Below the pieces are notes generated by a model. That model was not told the origin of the DNA. It was given only the letters and a program-made list of their open reading frames with translations, and ran no database searches. Of a stretch of DNA of 64,000 bases, positions 34,336-45,409 are shown piece after piece. The stretch is taken from assembly GCA_023313575.1 (NCBI GenBank), contig JAJTTP010000012.1:310001-374000 (forward strand). Direction: 5' to 3'. Both the position numbers and the translations under genes were made by a program. How positions within the stretch are numbered: the stretch's first letter is position 1; each line of letters starts with the position of its first letter. The DNA comes from Eutypella sp. D-1. Taxonomy: Eukaryota > Ascomycota > Sordariomycetes > Xylariales > Diatrypaceae.

Positions 34336-35866
34336 TCACCACCTTTCATTATTGTTATTATTATCTCTTTCCTTTACGTACGTACCTACCAACATGAGCA
34401 TCATTGCTGCCGAAGCACGATACGCCGGATCATATACTGCCATAGGTCGAAGTTGTTCCAAATTAGGCTCTAATTCCGCTGCCTCGAGGAGGAACTTGTA
34501 CAAGTGCTCCTCTCTGTTGAAACTCATATGCCGAAACCCACGAGTATTCATTAACCATACCATGGTTACATATAGTGACCAGACATCGGCTTTGCTGTTG
34601 TGGGGGTCGCGGTGGAAAATCTCTGGAGCATAGTAGTTCTCCGTACCGCAGGGAGTCTCCGCCCACCCCATGCGTTGTAAGGTATCAGAGATTCCGAAAT
34701 CTGCTAATTGGAAATGATACGAGCCGTCGGAGTTTTTTTGGTAAAGGATATTTCCGGGCTTCACGTCTCTGTGGACATAACCGGCAAACGCCAAGAAATC
34801 TAGAGCCGCCAACATCTGTTTCAGGACCAGGTCAGCGGCCTTGTTATATCCAGACATGTTCTTCTGGCGCGCTAGACTTTCCAGGCTCCCATCTTTTAGA
34901 GGAAGGAATATTTCCAGAGGACAGTCTCCAGTCCAACCACGGGAGTCGATAATCCAAGTAAAAACTCCTAAAGGAATTCGTTTAGTTCATGTTGCGTGGG
35001 ACATGAGTCTTTTGAGGGAGCCTTACGTGCTTCAGTTTAGCCAAGACGGGTAACTCCCTTAGGAGGGTCTTTCTTTTAAGCAGTGCCCAATGTTGCTTCA
35101 TTTCTTCTGTTGAGCGTTTCGGTAGCTCAATCGACTTCACAGCGAAGATCTTACCCGTATGTGCGTCAACGGCTTTCCGGACTACGGCAAAGCCACCACT
35201 TCCAATCTCCTTGACCCCAAGGTACTCAATACCTAGATTGTTTTCTCGTGGTGGGGACTTAGAGATGTGACCTCCATAGGATAAATCCAGCATTGTACGA
35301 TCCATCCCCCCGAGAGGGCGTGGAAAAAGTTTGATTCGATGATTGGCATACTTCAACAGTGCTTCGAACTCCCCCACGTGCCACACTATTCTGAACACGA
35401 CTGGCTGAAACACATTGCCTAGCTGTAACTGATGGTTGACATCTCGTGAGACGATCACCTGATTACGACCTCGATTCGGATCTAATCGTAGGGTCGGATG
35501 AGCATTCTCGTCGCTACACGTAGTCACATGCCCTCCCGTTCTATCGTGAATTAACACCACGCCAGTGTCAATGTTCATATCGAAGGAACAGTACAACTCA
35601 GCGATATCGTTTCCGTAGACCTTTATGTCGCCATTATAACCCATAGTGGCAATAGTAGTGAGTGGATTGACATCTCCGGAAAAGAATTGACCTAGAGCAA
35701 GACACTGGATGTCCTCGTCCAAATACCTGCCCGTTCTGGCAAGGTACCGGTACTTGCTGTTCAATGGATGCACCACGGTATTCTTAGCTCGATCATTGAG
35801 TGGTACGAGAGACAATATAGCTCCGGCAGGAGGACTTCCTTTATAGCCTTCGAAGAGGTAAGGCAT
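34336..35866 (-). CDS. FHA-like domain / Ser-Thr protein kinase
   Basis: Exon 1 (35027-35866, 280 codons) starts MPYLFEGYKGSPPAGAIL. It carries an FHA-like phosphopeptide-binding region (about residues 50-160: TTIATMGYNGDIKVYGNDI, then CSFDMNIDTGVVLIHDRTGG). The kinase N-lobe follows, with G-loop IGSGGFAVV and lysine in FAVKSIEL. Exon 2 (34336-34967) continues VFTWIIDSRGWTGD, FLPLKDGSLESL, then catalytic HRDVKPGNIL, ADFGIS and YYAPE. All catalytic motifs are present. This FHA-like plus kinase architecture is common in filamentous ascomycetes. A 59-nt intron (34968-35026, GTAAGG...TTTAG) fits by sequence, but joining it leaves the two exons one base out of phase. Thus there is a frameshift, an unusual splice, or a sequencing indel. 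A sixteen-residue stretch expected between LKH and VFTWI is also missing. The C-terminus ends in five Asn. Confidence 0.8.
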
Positions 35867-36507
35867 TTTTGGTGTTTGGAATCAAAGTTTTGCCTCAGAA
35901 TGAATTGCAGTAGGAGAGACACAGGAGGGAAAAAAGGAGCGTGTGTTTTATTGTATTTAATTGCTACAGAGGCGTCTACGAGTAGTCAAGGAGTTAAGCA
36001 GTCAAACATATAGCTTTCAAAGGTTCGTTGTGTACCCGAAGTCAAGCTAAACCATGAGATGAAAGTGATGTATGTTAAATGCATGACTTCATGAACGTCA
36101 TTGACATTACAAGAAAAAGGCTACATACGTAGATTAATATTTTACTCAAAAGATCAAGCCCCGTCTTTATTTCAAAGTCATTCAGGTCCAGAATGTTGGA
36201 AGAGAATCCGTCCTGCATGCGGTTCCAAGTACGTGATATGACTAAGAGAATTTTCACCATGAAAGAAGCAGAGAAGGGTGAAGGATGACGTGTCTAGGAC
36301 GCCAACACACAACAATGGAAAACGAATATATAACCCCAATACCCGCCAGGTTGTCACCAAGAAATGATTTGTTCCATATGTTATTTATGCCATCAACTTC
36401 TACACTGTTACAAACGGCACACCTCAATCATTTCCCTCTCTAGGTCCTATTCAGCAAGTCCAGCCATTCTCACGTACGTTGTAGCACGCGACGGATTCAC
36501 TTGGACC
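35867..36507. other. Divergent intergenic region
   Basis: It lies between the minus-strand kinase and the plus-strand Trp-rich gene, so it probably holds both promoters. No clear TATA was singled out. Confidence 0.4.
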
Positions 36508-36687
36508 ATGGTACAGCTTCTGACACAAGGGGGCGATTGCTTATGGGACGATGCCCTCGATGATGACGAAAGAGATAGATTTTCGCCGGCGGCGAGGGTC
36601 TAATTTTGGTGTTATCGTGCCACTCCCCGCACGCAGTGGCAGGATCTACTCAGGCTAGAACAATGGCGCCTCCTCGGAGAGTTCGGC

Positions 36688-38355
36688 TTGAAAAAGGAAG
36701 GGGCTTACACTGAAGTGTACCCAGGCGGCCCTATTGTAGAAGAGATCGCCCGGGAAGCACTGAGGAGTCAGTGGATTGAGCAAGGTATTTGGGATAACAA
36801 TTGGGACGACTTCAGTGGTCCAGAAATGAGTGCCAGTTGGAAACATGAAGTTGGGCATGCAAACACACAGGAAGACGAAGCTCCCGAGAAAGACACTTGG
36901 GATGGCAAAGGCTTCGGTGACGGGCCAGTCTTCGGTCGAGGCTCTGGCGCCGATCAGGTCCCGTCCAATGATCCTGGTCCTGGCGTCTTCGGCCTTTTTG
37001 GAGCCCCTGCTATCTCTGATACTCGAAATAAAGACAAGGTTTCTTCTAATAATCCTGGTCCTGGCGTTTTCGGTCTGTTTGGAAACGATGCTAGCTCTGA
37101 TACTCGAGATAAAGACACCACAGAATCCATTTTCGGGAATAAAGTCTTTGAAAAGTCCAGACCTGAGAGCGTTCCTTCCAATGGTGGCCATTTCGGGCCA
37201 CCACGGCTTGCGAGTGGTCGTTGGGGAGGCTTAAATATAAGAAGCTTGCCCAGCAAAGGATCTGGTTCCAGTTCTGGGAAGACACCCGGCGGCCCTTTCA
37301 GAAATCCAGCATACTATTCAAGCCCCCCAGAGCCAAATTATTCCTTGGAGACACTGGCTCGGCAAGATGAGAGCTTGAGTGTGTATTTTGAAAAAGAAGT
37401 GTCCCGGAGGAGACGGCAGTTTGAAAAGGGTCTCCCCCTTGAAGAAGGGAGAAGGGAAATGTATAATCGTCTTGTCGCCGACAACCCCAGCACACGATTC
37501 AACATGAGTAATCATGAAGCTCAGCTTGAACGAGAAAAGGAAGCCTCCAGGCCTATCCATCAGTTTAATTACCAGGTCGCCAAAGAAAGAGACCGCATCT
37601 ATCAAGAACATGCCGAGGATCCAAATGCTGTACCGCAAGACATCAGTACACAGGCGTACGAAATTGTTAAAAATCAATGGAGAGTGAGACACATTTGGAA
37701 TGAGGACTGGGGCATTCTTCCTGGAATGTACTGGGTATACGAAGAGGAAGAATACGCGCAGCTCACTCATGAGATGAGCGACTTGTCTGCAGATGAAAAC
37801 GAAGATCAGGCCGACCAGCCACACGAAGAGACGTTTCAACCAGCACAGTTCATATGGGGAAACCAACTTACCTACCCCTCACAGACAGCGGAGAACCGTA
37901 AAGCAGCTTCGCGAAACAAGTCAAAGAAGCAAAGGCTACGATCCAAGAGGGCCAAAAAGCGGACGAGGCAAACTAAGCGCCAACAGGAGTCGCCATCGCC
38001 CCTACCCACCAAAGCACAAGCCAAAGACTACTTAGTAGCTGCAGAGGCAGGTATTGCACTCCTGCGGGACGATCCTCGGCTGCCGAGTGATTTTGGGAAA
38101 CTTGGTTGGTTGGATGAAGGGAAGGTCAATGAGCTGAGAAGAACGGGGCAATGGGCAGATGAAGAAATCGACAAGAATGTGTCAGAGATGAGGAGGATTT
38201 GGGACGGATTGCCCCCTTGGCCTCGCGATGCTACTTGGAGGCCTTTTTATTGGCTGGATCCATTGAAAACGCAAATGGCAAGGCTGACGGGTAATTGGAG
38301 TGAAGAAATTATACAACGCGAAATTAAGCGTGAAGAAAACCGCCGTTGGGATTGA
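36688..38355 (+). CDS. Trp-rich protein with FG-like tandem repeat, 555 aa, unknown function
   Basis: The open frame from the ATG at 36688 is long and intact. Two copies of a Trp motif occur: near residues 23-55 (LRSQWIEQGIWDNNWDDF... then SWKHE) and near 335-365 (VKNQWRVRHIWNEDWGILPG then MYWVYEE). Between them lies a 27-residue tandem duplication (81 bp, about 36952-37113) centred on NPGPGVFGLFG, like the FG repeats of nucleoporins, then a Gly/Ser/Pro linker. A Lys/Arg-rich stretch (about 410-440) resembles a nuclear localisation signal, and the C-terminal 110 residues are Trp-rich (GLPPWPRDATWRPFYWLD). The same frame continues upstream to an ATG at 36508, and the sequence there (RATPRTQWQDLLRLEQWRLL) looks like true coding sequence, but a TAA at 36601-36603 interrupts it. 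The native protein was probably about 60 residues longer. I do not recognise a named family. Confidence 0.65.
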   Translation: MKKEGAYTEVYPGGPIVEEIAREALRSQWIEQGIWDNNWDDFSGPEMSASWKHEVGHANTQEDEAPEKDTWDGKGFGDGPVFGRGSGADQVPSNDPGPGVFGLFGAPAISDTRNKDKVSSNNPGPGVFGLFGNDASSDTRDKDTTESIFGNKVFEKSRPESVPSNGGHFGPPRLASGRWGGLNIRSLPSKGSGSSSGKTPGGPFRNPAYYSSPPEPNYSLETLARQDESLSVYFEKEVSRRRRQFEKGLPLEEGRREMYNRLVADNPSTRFNMSNHEAQLEREKEASRPIHQFNYQVAKERDRIYQEHAEDPNAVPQDISTQAYEIVKNQWRVRHIWNEDWGILPGMYWVYEEEEYAQLTHEMSDLSADENEDQADQPHEETFQPAQFIWGNQLTYPSQTAENRKAASRNKSKKQRLRSKRAKKRTRQTKRQQESPSPLPTKAQAKDYLVAAEAGIALLRDDPRLPSDFGKLGWLDEGKVNELRRTGQWADEEIDKNVSEMRRIWDGLPPWPRDATWRPFYWLDPLKTQMARLTGNWSEEIIQREIKREENRRWD

Positions 38356-38971
38356 ATAATGGAGGCATTTCCAGTCAGCTTCGGCGGACCGTGCTCATGC
38401 TCACCAGTAGTTCAGGTAGCCCTCAATTTGGAAGAACCGATAGTTTTAGATTGACTTGGCTAGATGCCTCTTAAAGTGCAAGAAAATGTCTATTCCTTTG
38501 CATCTTATTACCTACGTGAGTTGTTATTGAAAGATATCCTGGAAACCTCATGTCCCACTTCAGGTACATAATTCGTAATTCATAACGATGAGATTTACTG
38601 GAGCTACTAAACAATCCAGTTTGGTCTCTGGGAATTGTCATTAAATTATGTATGGCCCGGATTGATTGATTTGATCAAAGGGGTCAAAGGAGCTGGAGGA
38701 CAAAGCGGGGGGAAGGGGGGAGGGGGTTCCATATCAAAGACCTTCCCAATCCAAAGGCAAGGCAACTAATAGTGTATATTGAGAATTCCCCCTCTTCCAT
38801 GCCCGGGACGTATATGGAATAATGCAGCCTTCTTGGGGCCTGTTCAATATGATTGCACTCTGTGATTGTGGGGCGTAGCCAATTTGGAGACTGATCTTAT
38901 TCTACTTCTAATACCGAGTTAGGTGAACTAATTGATGCCACGGCAAGGTGCGATGATTGCGCAGTCTGCTT
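38356..38971. other. Convergent intergenic region
   Basis: It lies between the 3' ends of a plus-strand and a minus-strand gene, with A/T-rich and G-rich (GGGGGGAAGGGGGGAGGGGG, about 38706-38726) stretches. No gene. Confidence 0.4.
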
Positions 38972-40714
38972 TTACGCGCGTTTAAAAGGGTGCGCTTCAG
39001 TGTTTAGGACGTATTCGTCCAGGCTGATGAGGTCTGGCGAAGAGAAGATCAAGTAGAAATACTTGAGCGTCTCCGCTAACCAGAAGCTCTCCATGGAATC
39101 CGTCTTGGTCGTCACGCCCTCGGCCTTTATGTCCTCTATAGCGGAGAAGGCAAGGTCCGTCTCCGTCGACCTCCTTATGGATTGGAACATTCTCCACGCG
39201 ATCTCCTGGTACTCCGTATTGCCCGTAATGCGGTACATCAGGAAGATGCTCTCGATCGCCTCGGGGCGCAGGATGTAGCGCGGATCCCGAGCGTTCTTGA
39301 ATCCCTTTGGTAGCCCATCCTGGTCCGGCTTCCAGCGCTCTTCGTCCCAGGGACAGGCTTCCAGGTCGGGACACGGAAACATGACGAAGATTTCGGGCAT
39401 GACGCCAGTCGGGAACGATTCATACGCCCAGGAGCAGCCTCGAGCAAGTTTCTCACCAATAGAAACATGGTCGGGTAGATCAAACAGCTTCCCGCCAAGC
39501 CCATACATCCCACCGACAAAGCAAGAAAGATGCTGTCCCTCAGGATCTAGCTTGGGACTCACTCGGTTATATCGGTCGAGGTAGTAAGAGCCGGAAAACA
39601 GGATATCGTCGTGGGTAGGAAGCATCGGGCGGAACAGTAGGTTCTCGGTCACCGTGTCAATGGCAGCGCGGTACAGGGTTTCGTATACTGGATCCAGTCC
39701 GCCGAGTAGCGCGTGCATCTTCGGCAGGTACTCGTACAAAGAATCGGCAAGGGCTCCAAGAGTGAAACCGCCTTCGAGGGTGAAGCTGTTCGGGCCATCG
39801 AGGTTTTCCAAATCAACCCGCATGTCGAAGAACGTTGGCCACATCCCTGGCAGCTTGGTAATGTTCTGAGTCCGTTCAAGCAGCCTGGTGACCCTGTCAA
39901 TGGCATCATAGTACTTGTCATCGCCCGTGATTTGGGCTAGTCGCGTAAACTCCAGCGACGAAGACGCGACGGAGGCAGATGGATCGTGTTCACCCGGCTT
40001 CAGAAGTCCCTTCTTCGCCTTCTCGAAGTCCAGCCAAAAGGGGGGCATCCTATTCGGTGTGTCGAACGCGGCATACAGCATATCTCCAAGCTCAATTGCC
40101 TTATCTATAAGAACAGGCTCGTGACTGAGATCATACGCGCTTAGCAAGCCACCTAGATGACGTATTGTGGTTTCAAAGAAGTTGCATGCCGTCTCTTTCG
40201 TATCAGACCAATCAATAGTGACCACTGCGGCTACGGCGTCATAAAACTCGTCCTTAAGACCCATAATCCAGAGCGTATCTAATGAGTCTACTAGAGTGGC
40301 TGCCCAACCGCCAAAGGGGTCCTTCCACTGCCCGGACACCGGTGCCAACTCGTCTCTCATCCAAGCATACTTCTTATAGCTATTCCAACTCTTCATGAAG
40401 GCCTCCTTGACCTGTCTCTGTCGCTCCTCTAGGGTTTCGGCTTGTTTCTGTGTCAAAAACGGTTCACTAGCGAAATCATGTTGAACTCTTGGCAGCTCTT
40501 TGGGTGTTCCTCGTGGGAGCGGCGTAACTTTCGTAGGCGGGTATCGAAGGGAGAGCGTCGACCAGTCAAAGCTACTTTTTACATATTTATATTTTCGAAT
40601 GGGCGCAACAGCGAAATCTGGTTGTGATGGAAGACAGGAAAGCAAGAAATAGATCGCAGCTACTACGAAGAGGAGCGAGACGAGACGAGTTCGCCGTCGG
40701 AATATGGCAGCCAT
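38972..40714 (-). CDS. Class I alpha-1,2-mannosidase (GH47), type II membrane protein
   Basis: GH47 enzymes trim alpha-1,2-linked mannose from N-glycans in the ER or Golgi. From the ATG at 40714 the protein has 580 residues: MAAIFRRRTR, then one membrane segment (LVSLLFVVAAIYFLL, about 12-27), a stem, then the catalytic domain to the end. Family marks in order are AWMRDELAPVSG, FGGWAATLVDSLDTLWIMGL, FFETTIRHLGGLLSAYDL (catalytic Glu), the invariant Cys of HLSCFVGGMYGLGG paired with that of CSWAYESFPTGVMPE, RPEAIESIFLMYRITG, and TKTDSMESFWLAETLKYFYL with the calcium-binding Thr. An in-frame ATG at 40795 would add 27 residues before the membrane anchor; I prefer 40714 because the Arg cluster and anchor then sit at the N-terminus, as in homologues. 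The gene is intron-free and intact. Confidence 0.93.
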   Translation of the reverse strand: MAAIFRRRTRLVSLLFVVAAIYFLLSCLPSQPDFAVAPIRKYKYVKSSFDWSTLSLRYPPTKVTPLPRGTPKELPRVQHDFASEPFLTQKQAETLEERQRQVKEAFMKSWNSYKKYAWMRDELAPVSGQWKDPFGGWAATLVDSLDTLWIMGLKDEFYDAVAAVVTIDWSDTKETACNFFETTIRHLGGLLSAYDLSHEPVLIDKAIELGDMLYAAFDTPNRMPPFWLDFEKAKKGLLKPGEHDPSASVASSSLEFTRLAQITGDDKYYDAIDRVTRLLERTQNITKLPGMWPTFFDMRVDLENLDGPNSFTLEGGFTLGALADSLYEYLPKMHALLGGLDPVYETLYRAAIDTVTENLLFRPMLPTHDDILFSGSYYLDRYNRVSPKLDPEGQHLSCFVGGMYGLGGKLFDLPDHVSIGEKLARGCSWAYESFPTGVMPEIFVMFPCPDLEACPWDEERWKPDQDGLPKGFKNARDPRYILRPEAIESIFLMYRITGNTEYQEIAWRMFQSIRRSTETDLAFSAIEDIKAEGVTTKTDSMESFWLAETLKYFYLIFSSPDLISLDEYVLNTEAHPFKRA

Positions 40715-41640
40715 GATGTAGCCCTTTATGCGCTTTTGATCTGGTATGGCTGGCGATTGGATTTTTATTTCATGTGCGAAGAGAGCGAGTCCCAAGGGTC
40801 AACCATTGGGATCACAAACAAAGCATATAAGCAAAGGCAGATGCACAAGCGCTATGAACATCGTGGTTAACCAGCAAAAAACCAGTCAAAACCAGCCAAA
40901 AGTGATGTGTGACGCCTTGCATGGATGTGGGAGAATAAGAACAGATTTAGCAGTCAACAGAGAGAAACATCCTACATACTTGTTCGGTCGTACATAGTAA
41001 AGTGGTTTAGCTGAATCTTGCCCGCCAGCCTACGGATAGCCTTCTAAACATAGACACTAACTTGGAGCGCTAGACTTTTATAGGAGTAGTATCCATGGAT
41101 ACCCGCCCAGCCGTTGGTACTACTGATTATGGATAGTTTAATACCGCTAACTATATATGGCTAGACCATCCTCATTAGGACAAAGGATAATGCATTATGC
41201 AATTATACATCAAATCAAGAGAAAAGGTAGTATGATTCTCGGATTCTGAGTATTATCTGTGATGGGTGGTTGGCTAGTGATTTGTGTAAGCCGTCTCCCA
41301 CTGTTCAACTCGTGCCATTTTCTTCCCTCCAGCCGACGTTACAGACATACAGACACCCGAAGGCTCCTAGTCCCAATCGCGTTTCTGCCTATTCTTGTCC
41401 TTTGAACCCCTCCATTACCCTAGTCTGCTACGAGGTGAGGAATATGCCAAATACCCCCCCCCCCCTCATAGATGCCATGAAATTACTTCAAAGGAGACGT
41501 GTCAGGCTCAGCTGGGCCTTAGAAGCTATTCTATTGTAAGGAGGGTCGGTTGTAGTATAACAGGGGACCTTAAGTTCGGTATGAGCCAGGGTATATAAGT
41601 AGGAGGACCCCCCCCCCCCCCAGCCCTAGCCAAGTGATCG
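40715..41640. other. Intergenic, with poly-C runs
   Basis: Promoter side of the GH47 gene. It contains C homopolymers at about 41454-41465 and 41609-41621. No supported gene was seen. Confidence 0.35.
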
Positions 41641-42162
41641 TTACTTCTGAATATGGGTGAAGGGTACTATTTGTACCCTATATACGTTGCCTCGATCTTT
41701 TGAACGTGATGAGATGTATCGCTTATCCCCGCGGTGCTGATGCCGTGCCTGCGAGGCAATCAGGTTGATTCTCGGATCGCTCCACTTGGTAGAAGGACTA
41801 TCTGTAAGTGGCTGACAACGTACAATATTAGGTTGAGGGGGTTCTAGGATATTTCTATGGCATCACTTACATTCAAGCACTATTGCATGGAATTGTTCCC
41901 TATTAGTAAGTTGATCGTGACTTTCAAGGAGTTCTTCGATTGCGGCCCAGTTGGCCTCCATGGACAACATGAGCCGGCCTTATTCTGAATCTTGGAGTTC
42001 TGGGGGCAAGTTACGGAAGCGCGGGAATTCAGAAGAGTTGCCCGACCCGGATGCAGTCATATCCCCTGCCTCTTGTGATGTATAGACATTCACCATAGTT
42101 AGTGCTGGTCTTCCCAGAGGGAAGGAAAACGTAGTTAGAAACTGCGTCTGAGCGAGTCGCAT
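41641..42162 (-). pseudogene. 2EXR-type protein relic, two exons, one stop codon
   Basis: Minus strand. Exon 1 (41871-42162) starts MRLAQTQFLTTFSF and contains FPRFRNLPPELQDS, the opening of the 2EXR motif found in a large fungal family of unknown function. An in-frame TAA at 41980-41982 follows immediately, where the family usually continues with a Trp. The frame then stays open (MLSMEANWAAIEELLESH) to a good donor (GAAT/GTAAGTG). The 68-nt intron (41803-41870) ends CTTACAG, and exon 2 (41641-41801) runs 53 more codons to a TAA in matching phase (starting SPSTKWSDPRINLIASQ). Total length is 150 codons, short for a 2EXR protein, which suggests earlier internal loss. The preserved splice sites and single nonsense codon indicate recent inactivation. 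Confidence 0.5.
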
Positions 42163-43779
42163 ATTTACTTGACGTCGAGTAATGCGACCAATAGAAAAGA
42201 CTCGGAGTTCTGGATAGCCTAGAGTTGAAGTTCTGTTAGCGATGCATTATGTTGGAACTCCCAAGCTGACCGGTGATAAGCAACCAGGTTTACTGACCGA
42301 TGAGTCGTGTATGATATGAAAATGTGCTGGACTGTCCCAGTTGAGACAAGAAGGATCCTAAATCATCTGCTTGTTTGGATACGTGTAATATGCACGAAGG
42401 ATTCGATTGACAGAGTGTCAGCTGATCGGTGTAATAGTAAGAGAATAGCTTTACGACGCAGTTCACGTACTGTGTTTGATGATTCCGGCAGGAGCCGGTA
42501 GCATGTCTGCCTTAACAATATTTAGGTACGGGAACGTCAATATACACCCTCATAAAGAGGAAAAACAGGCAGGCGAGGTAGGTAAGTCATGCACAAGACA
42601 TACCTACGTATTTTCAATTTTACCTATAATTGTATGTAGCTCCTTTTTACTTCTAACCAATGTATTATTTCTTTCGTCCGTTTGCTTAATGATAAACGGA
42701 ATGCCATTATCAATGGCTTACGAGTTTAACTTGATCAACAAGGCTATCTGAAATATGTTATTACTTCTTTTTTACATGCCGGGGGTCCTCGTCCCTTGTA
42801 AAGAAGTTTCGGGAGATGCCACATGCAAAGCTGCGCTTTCACTTATTCTGTCTAGGCTATAGAACTATCACTACTTTTTAACGATGTGATTATGTGCCCT
42901 TATTGACTGGCCTATTAAGGTATGCCTGAGTAATTTATTACCCTGTACAAGCCACCTTCTGACGTTATATACGATGTTGCTCTCTTTGCGAGACTTGCAG
43001 CTTGGTTCTGTAGCCTGTTCTTGATTCCCAGACATACATATTTTGCATAGCATCAGATGTCGTGTAAGGCAAATCCATGATAGTGGTCCAGAAATATAAT
43101 TCTCCTTGCCATCAATTGCCGTTGAACTTAGTAGAATCATTGGCATAGGAATGGCCAATGCCTGAACACCTTAGCAAGGATGTGAAATTCCCAACTGATC
43201 CAGTACTCAAGAAGAGCATGGAGGAACAGGTAATTGAATTGTCATGTACATAATATAATCCGCGGATCACTAAAGTTGCGCAGCTTGCGATGCCAGGCAA
43301 TATTGTATCATATTGGAGATATTACGTGGTATAAAATTGTCGTTATAAGCCTGAAGAATAGGTATATAATATGTCAATTTCGGACGTTGTATTCGATTGA
43401 ACTGGTTGCACATTATAATAGCTCATCCTTCGCAAGCCCCCAATAAGAGCATTAGTATTCAATTTGACCCTAACCCATTCAAAGCTAGCTAGTGATGATG
43501 AATATATTCGAGTGCACAAGTATTACTAATGGTTCCCCGAGGGTGTTGAGCACCGTAGCGCAAACAGTCTGGAAACAGAGATTGGACTTGATTTGATGTT
43601 GATCGCGATTGCCAAAAGTTGGCGCTACGAGACGCCTAAAGCAAGTGGCACAGCTTTAGCAGTCGGAAAGGACCGGATTGGCTAGAAAGCACAAACAATT
43701 CCTTGAGCGGCTAAAACCGCACTGCCTAACACATCAACCCCGCATTGATTCACCACCTCCGCTGCCGAGAACCATGCGA
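42163..43779. other. Intergenic, no supported gene
   Basis: Only weak, motif-free open frames on both strands. No repeat with recognisable ends. Confidence 0.35.
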
Positions 43780-44112
43780 TCATTTGGGGACCACGGTGTG
43801 AGCTTCGACCTGACCGACCCACGCCGTAGGCGACGTGCTGGTGAAGTTGGGGATGTCGCCGAAGATTTCCTTCTGGGTGGGACCCGCCCCAGCCGCCTCC
43901 CAGGCTTGCAGGCTCTCCCAGACGAGGTACGCCTGCACGTGGTTCTCGTTGTCGGGCTGGAGGACATTGACGGTCCAGCTCTTCAGCCCCAGCGGACCCC
44001 ACAGCTTTTGGACCAGCGGCATGTGCGATTCGAGGTAGTAAGTCATGTTGAAATCCGCTCTGGCCTCCTTGGGGTAGATGACCTGAACGACGGCTTGTTT
44101 AGATGCAGACAT
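43780..44112 (-). CDS. EthD domain-containing protein, 110 aa
   Basis: Small dimeric alpha/beta-barrel (ferredoxin-like) protein of the EthD family. Members occur in ether degradation and, in fungi, near secondary-metabolite genes, mostly with unproven roles. Family features are VVQVIYPKEARADFNMTYYL at the start, ESHMPLVQKLWGPLGLKSW, VQAYLVWESLQAW and DIPNFTSTSP near the end. The length (110) is normal for the family. Start MSASKQAVVQV is preceded by an A-rich leader. No intron. There is no biosynthetic gene cluster around it, so no pathway can be assigned. A GC-rich shadow frame on the plus strand at 43678-44154 is not a gene. Confidence 0.88.
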   Translation of the reverse strand: MSASKQAVVQVIYPKEARADFNMTYYLESHMPLVQKLWGPLGLKSWTVNVLQPDNENHVQAYLVWESLQAWEAAGAGPTQKEIFGDIPNFTSTSPTAWVGQVEAHTVVPK

Positions 44113-45409
44113 CTTGATAGATTATTTTGCTCGTATAGAAGATACTCGTATTGATGCGACTCAATGTATAATGGAATTTTGTGTTGGGAGGGGGTTAAAG
44201 GATGGAAAGTCGGGTCGCCCGGGAGATCAAACTATTTAGCCTTCAGCTCGTTGAATTATTGCCCCTCGTTACAAATACGGATCGGATTTTGTAGACTATT
44301 GATGCTGTAACACCGAAAATGGTAGTGGGGTGCCCACTTTAATAGTCCACGGTCGCGGAATTCCGGCGAGCCTCTAGTGTGCATATCCTTAGGTTGGCTA
44401 TAAAGTACTTACCTACTGGATAGTAGACGAAGGTTTGGAGGCAGATGTTCTATTAGCATTTAACATCCATCAATGAGGCCTGAATCACGTTGTGGGGTTC
44501 AATTAAGGTCGGTAGAATAGGGGCGATCTATTCCTTCTAAGGTTACATCTAAGCCTGATGCAGTCAGTGTACTTTTTGACCCCTTCCTCCGAATCGGGTG
44601 TTTGCCTCGGCATCCCACGCTGTTTGGCAGAGGTGCCGCAATAACAATCATATAGGCCTCAACTGAAAATTTATTACTTACACCGGATACCACTCCCGTA
44701 AAGAGTCTGGCCTTGCTTACTGGCAGCGGATTTTACAGGGGTAGTAAGGGTGAATCTCAGCTGATCATGTACACCAAAGGCCTCACGAGGGAATTAGACG
44801 AGGCCCATCATGGCCTTCTAGAAAACAGGCATACCTTCGCCCGGTGTGGAGGCTGCTTTCGGTGAGCATTTCACTTCTTTCAGGAGATCACAAGATCTAA
44901 ACTATTCCACAATGTTCCATTTCCAATCAGCGTCATTACTTAACGCTCCCCGAACAGTTCGCTACGAATGGTGGACCACATACCGACTAGTACTACATTT
45001 AAGGCATTTTTATCTTACCTAGATCTACTTGACATGGTCTTGCCGCTACTTGAATTCGTAAGCATCTCGCTTTTATTGAACATAATACGGCAACCTCGCT
45101 TGTCTTCGCATTATTTTGAGGCCTGCTTCTGCCTTGCGTTAACCACGTGCCCTGAAGCTCCCCGGGGCGGGGGGGGGGGGGGATTCGGTTTCAGCACATA
45201 AGTCAAATGTACCCCTTGTCATTACATATAGGAAAATGGCGGCACCATGGGGGCGTGAATTGGTCTCGCCCCTAACCCTGTCCCGCAACTCGAGTAGAGT
45301 ATTATCGTTAAGTCACACGCAACCACGTCATCCGTGCAACGCCGGTAGATGGCCCCAGAAAGCGAGGCACCGATAGGGCTGACCTTACCGTAGGAGGCCA
45401 TCATATCAA
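44113..45409. other. Intergenic, no supported gene
   Basis: Promoter side of the EthD gene, then featureless DNA with a G homopolymer at about 45169-45182. Confidence 0.35.

Noticed and set aside
36598..36639. A possible mini-intron that would remove the TAA at 36601 in frame
   Set aside because: At about 39-42 nt it is shorter than normal fungal introns, and the sequence it removes looks like conserved coding sequence.
43678..44154. 158-codon plus-strand frame over the EthD gene
   Set aside because: It is the GC-rich antisense shadow of a clear EthD protein and has no motif of its own.
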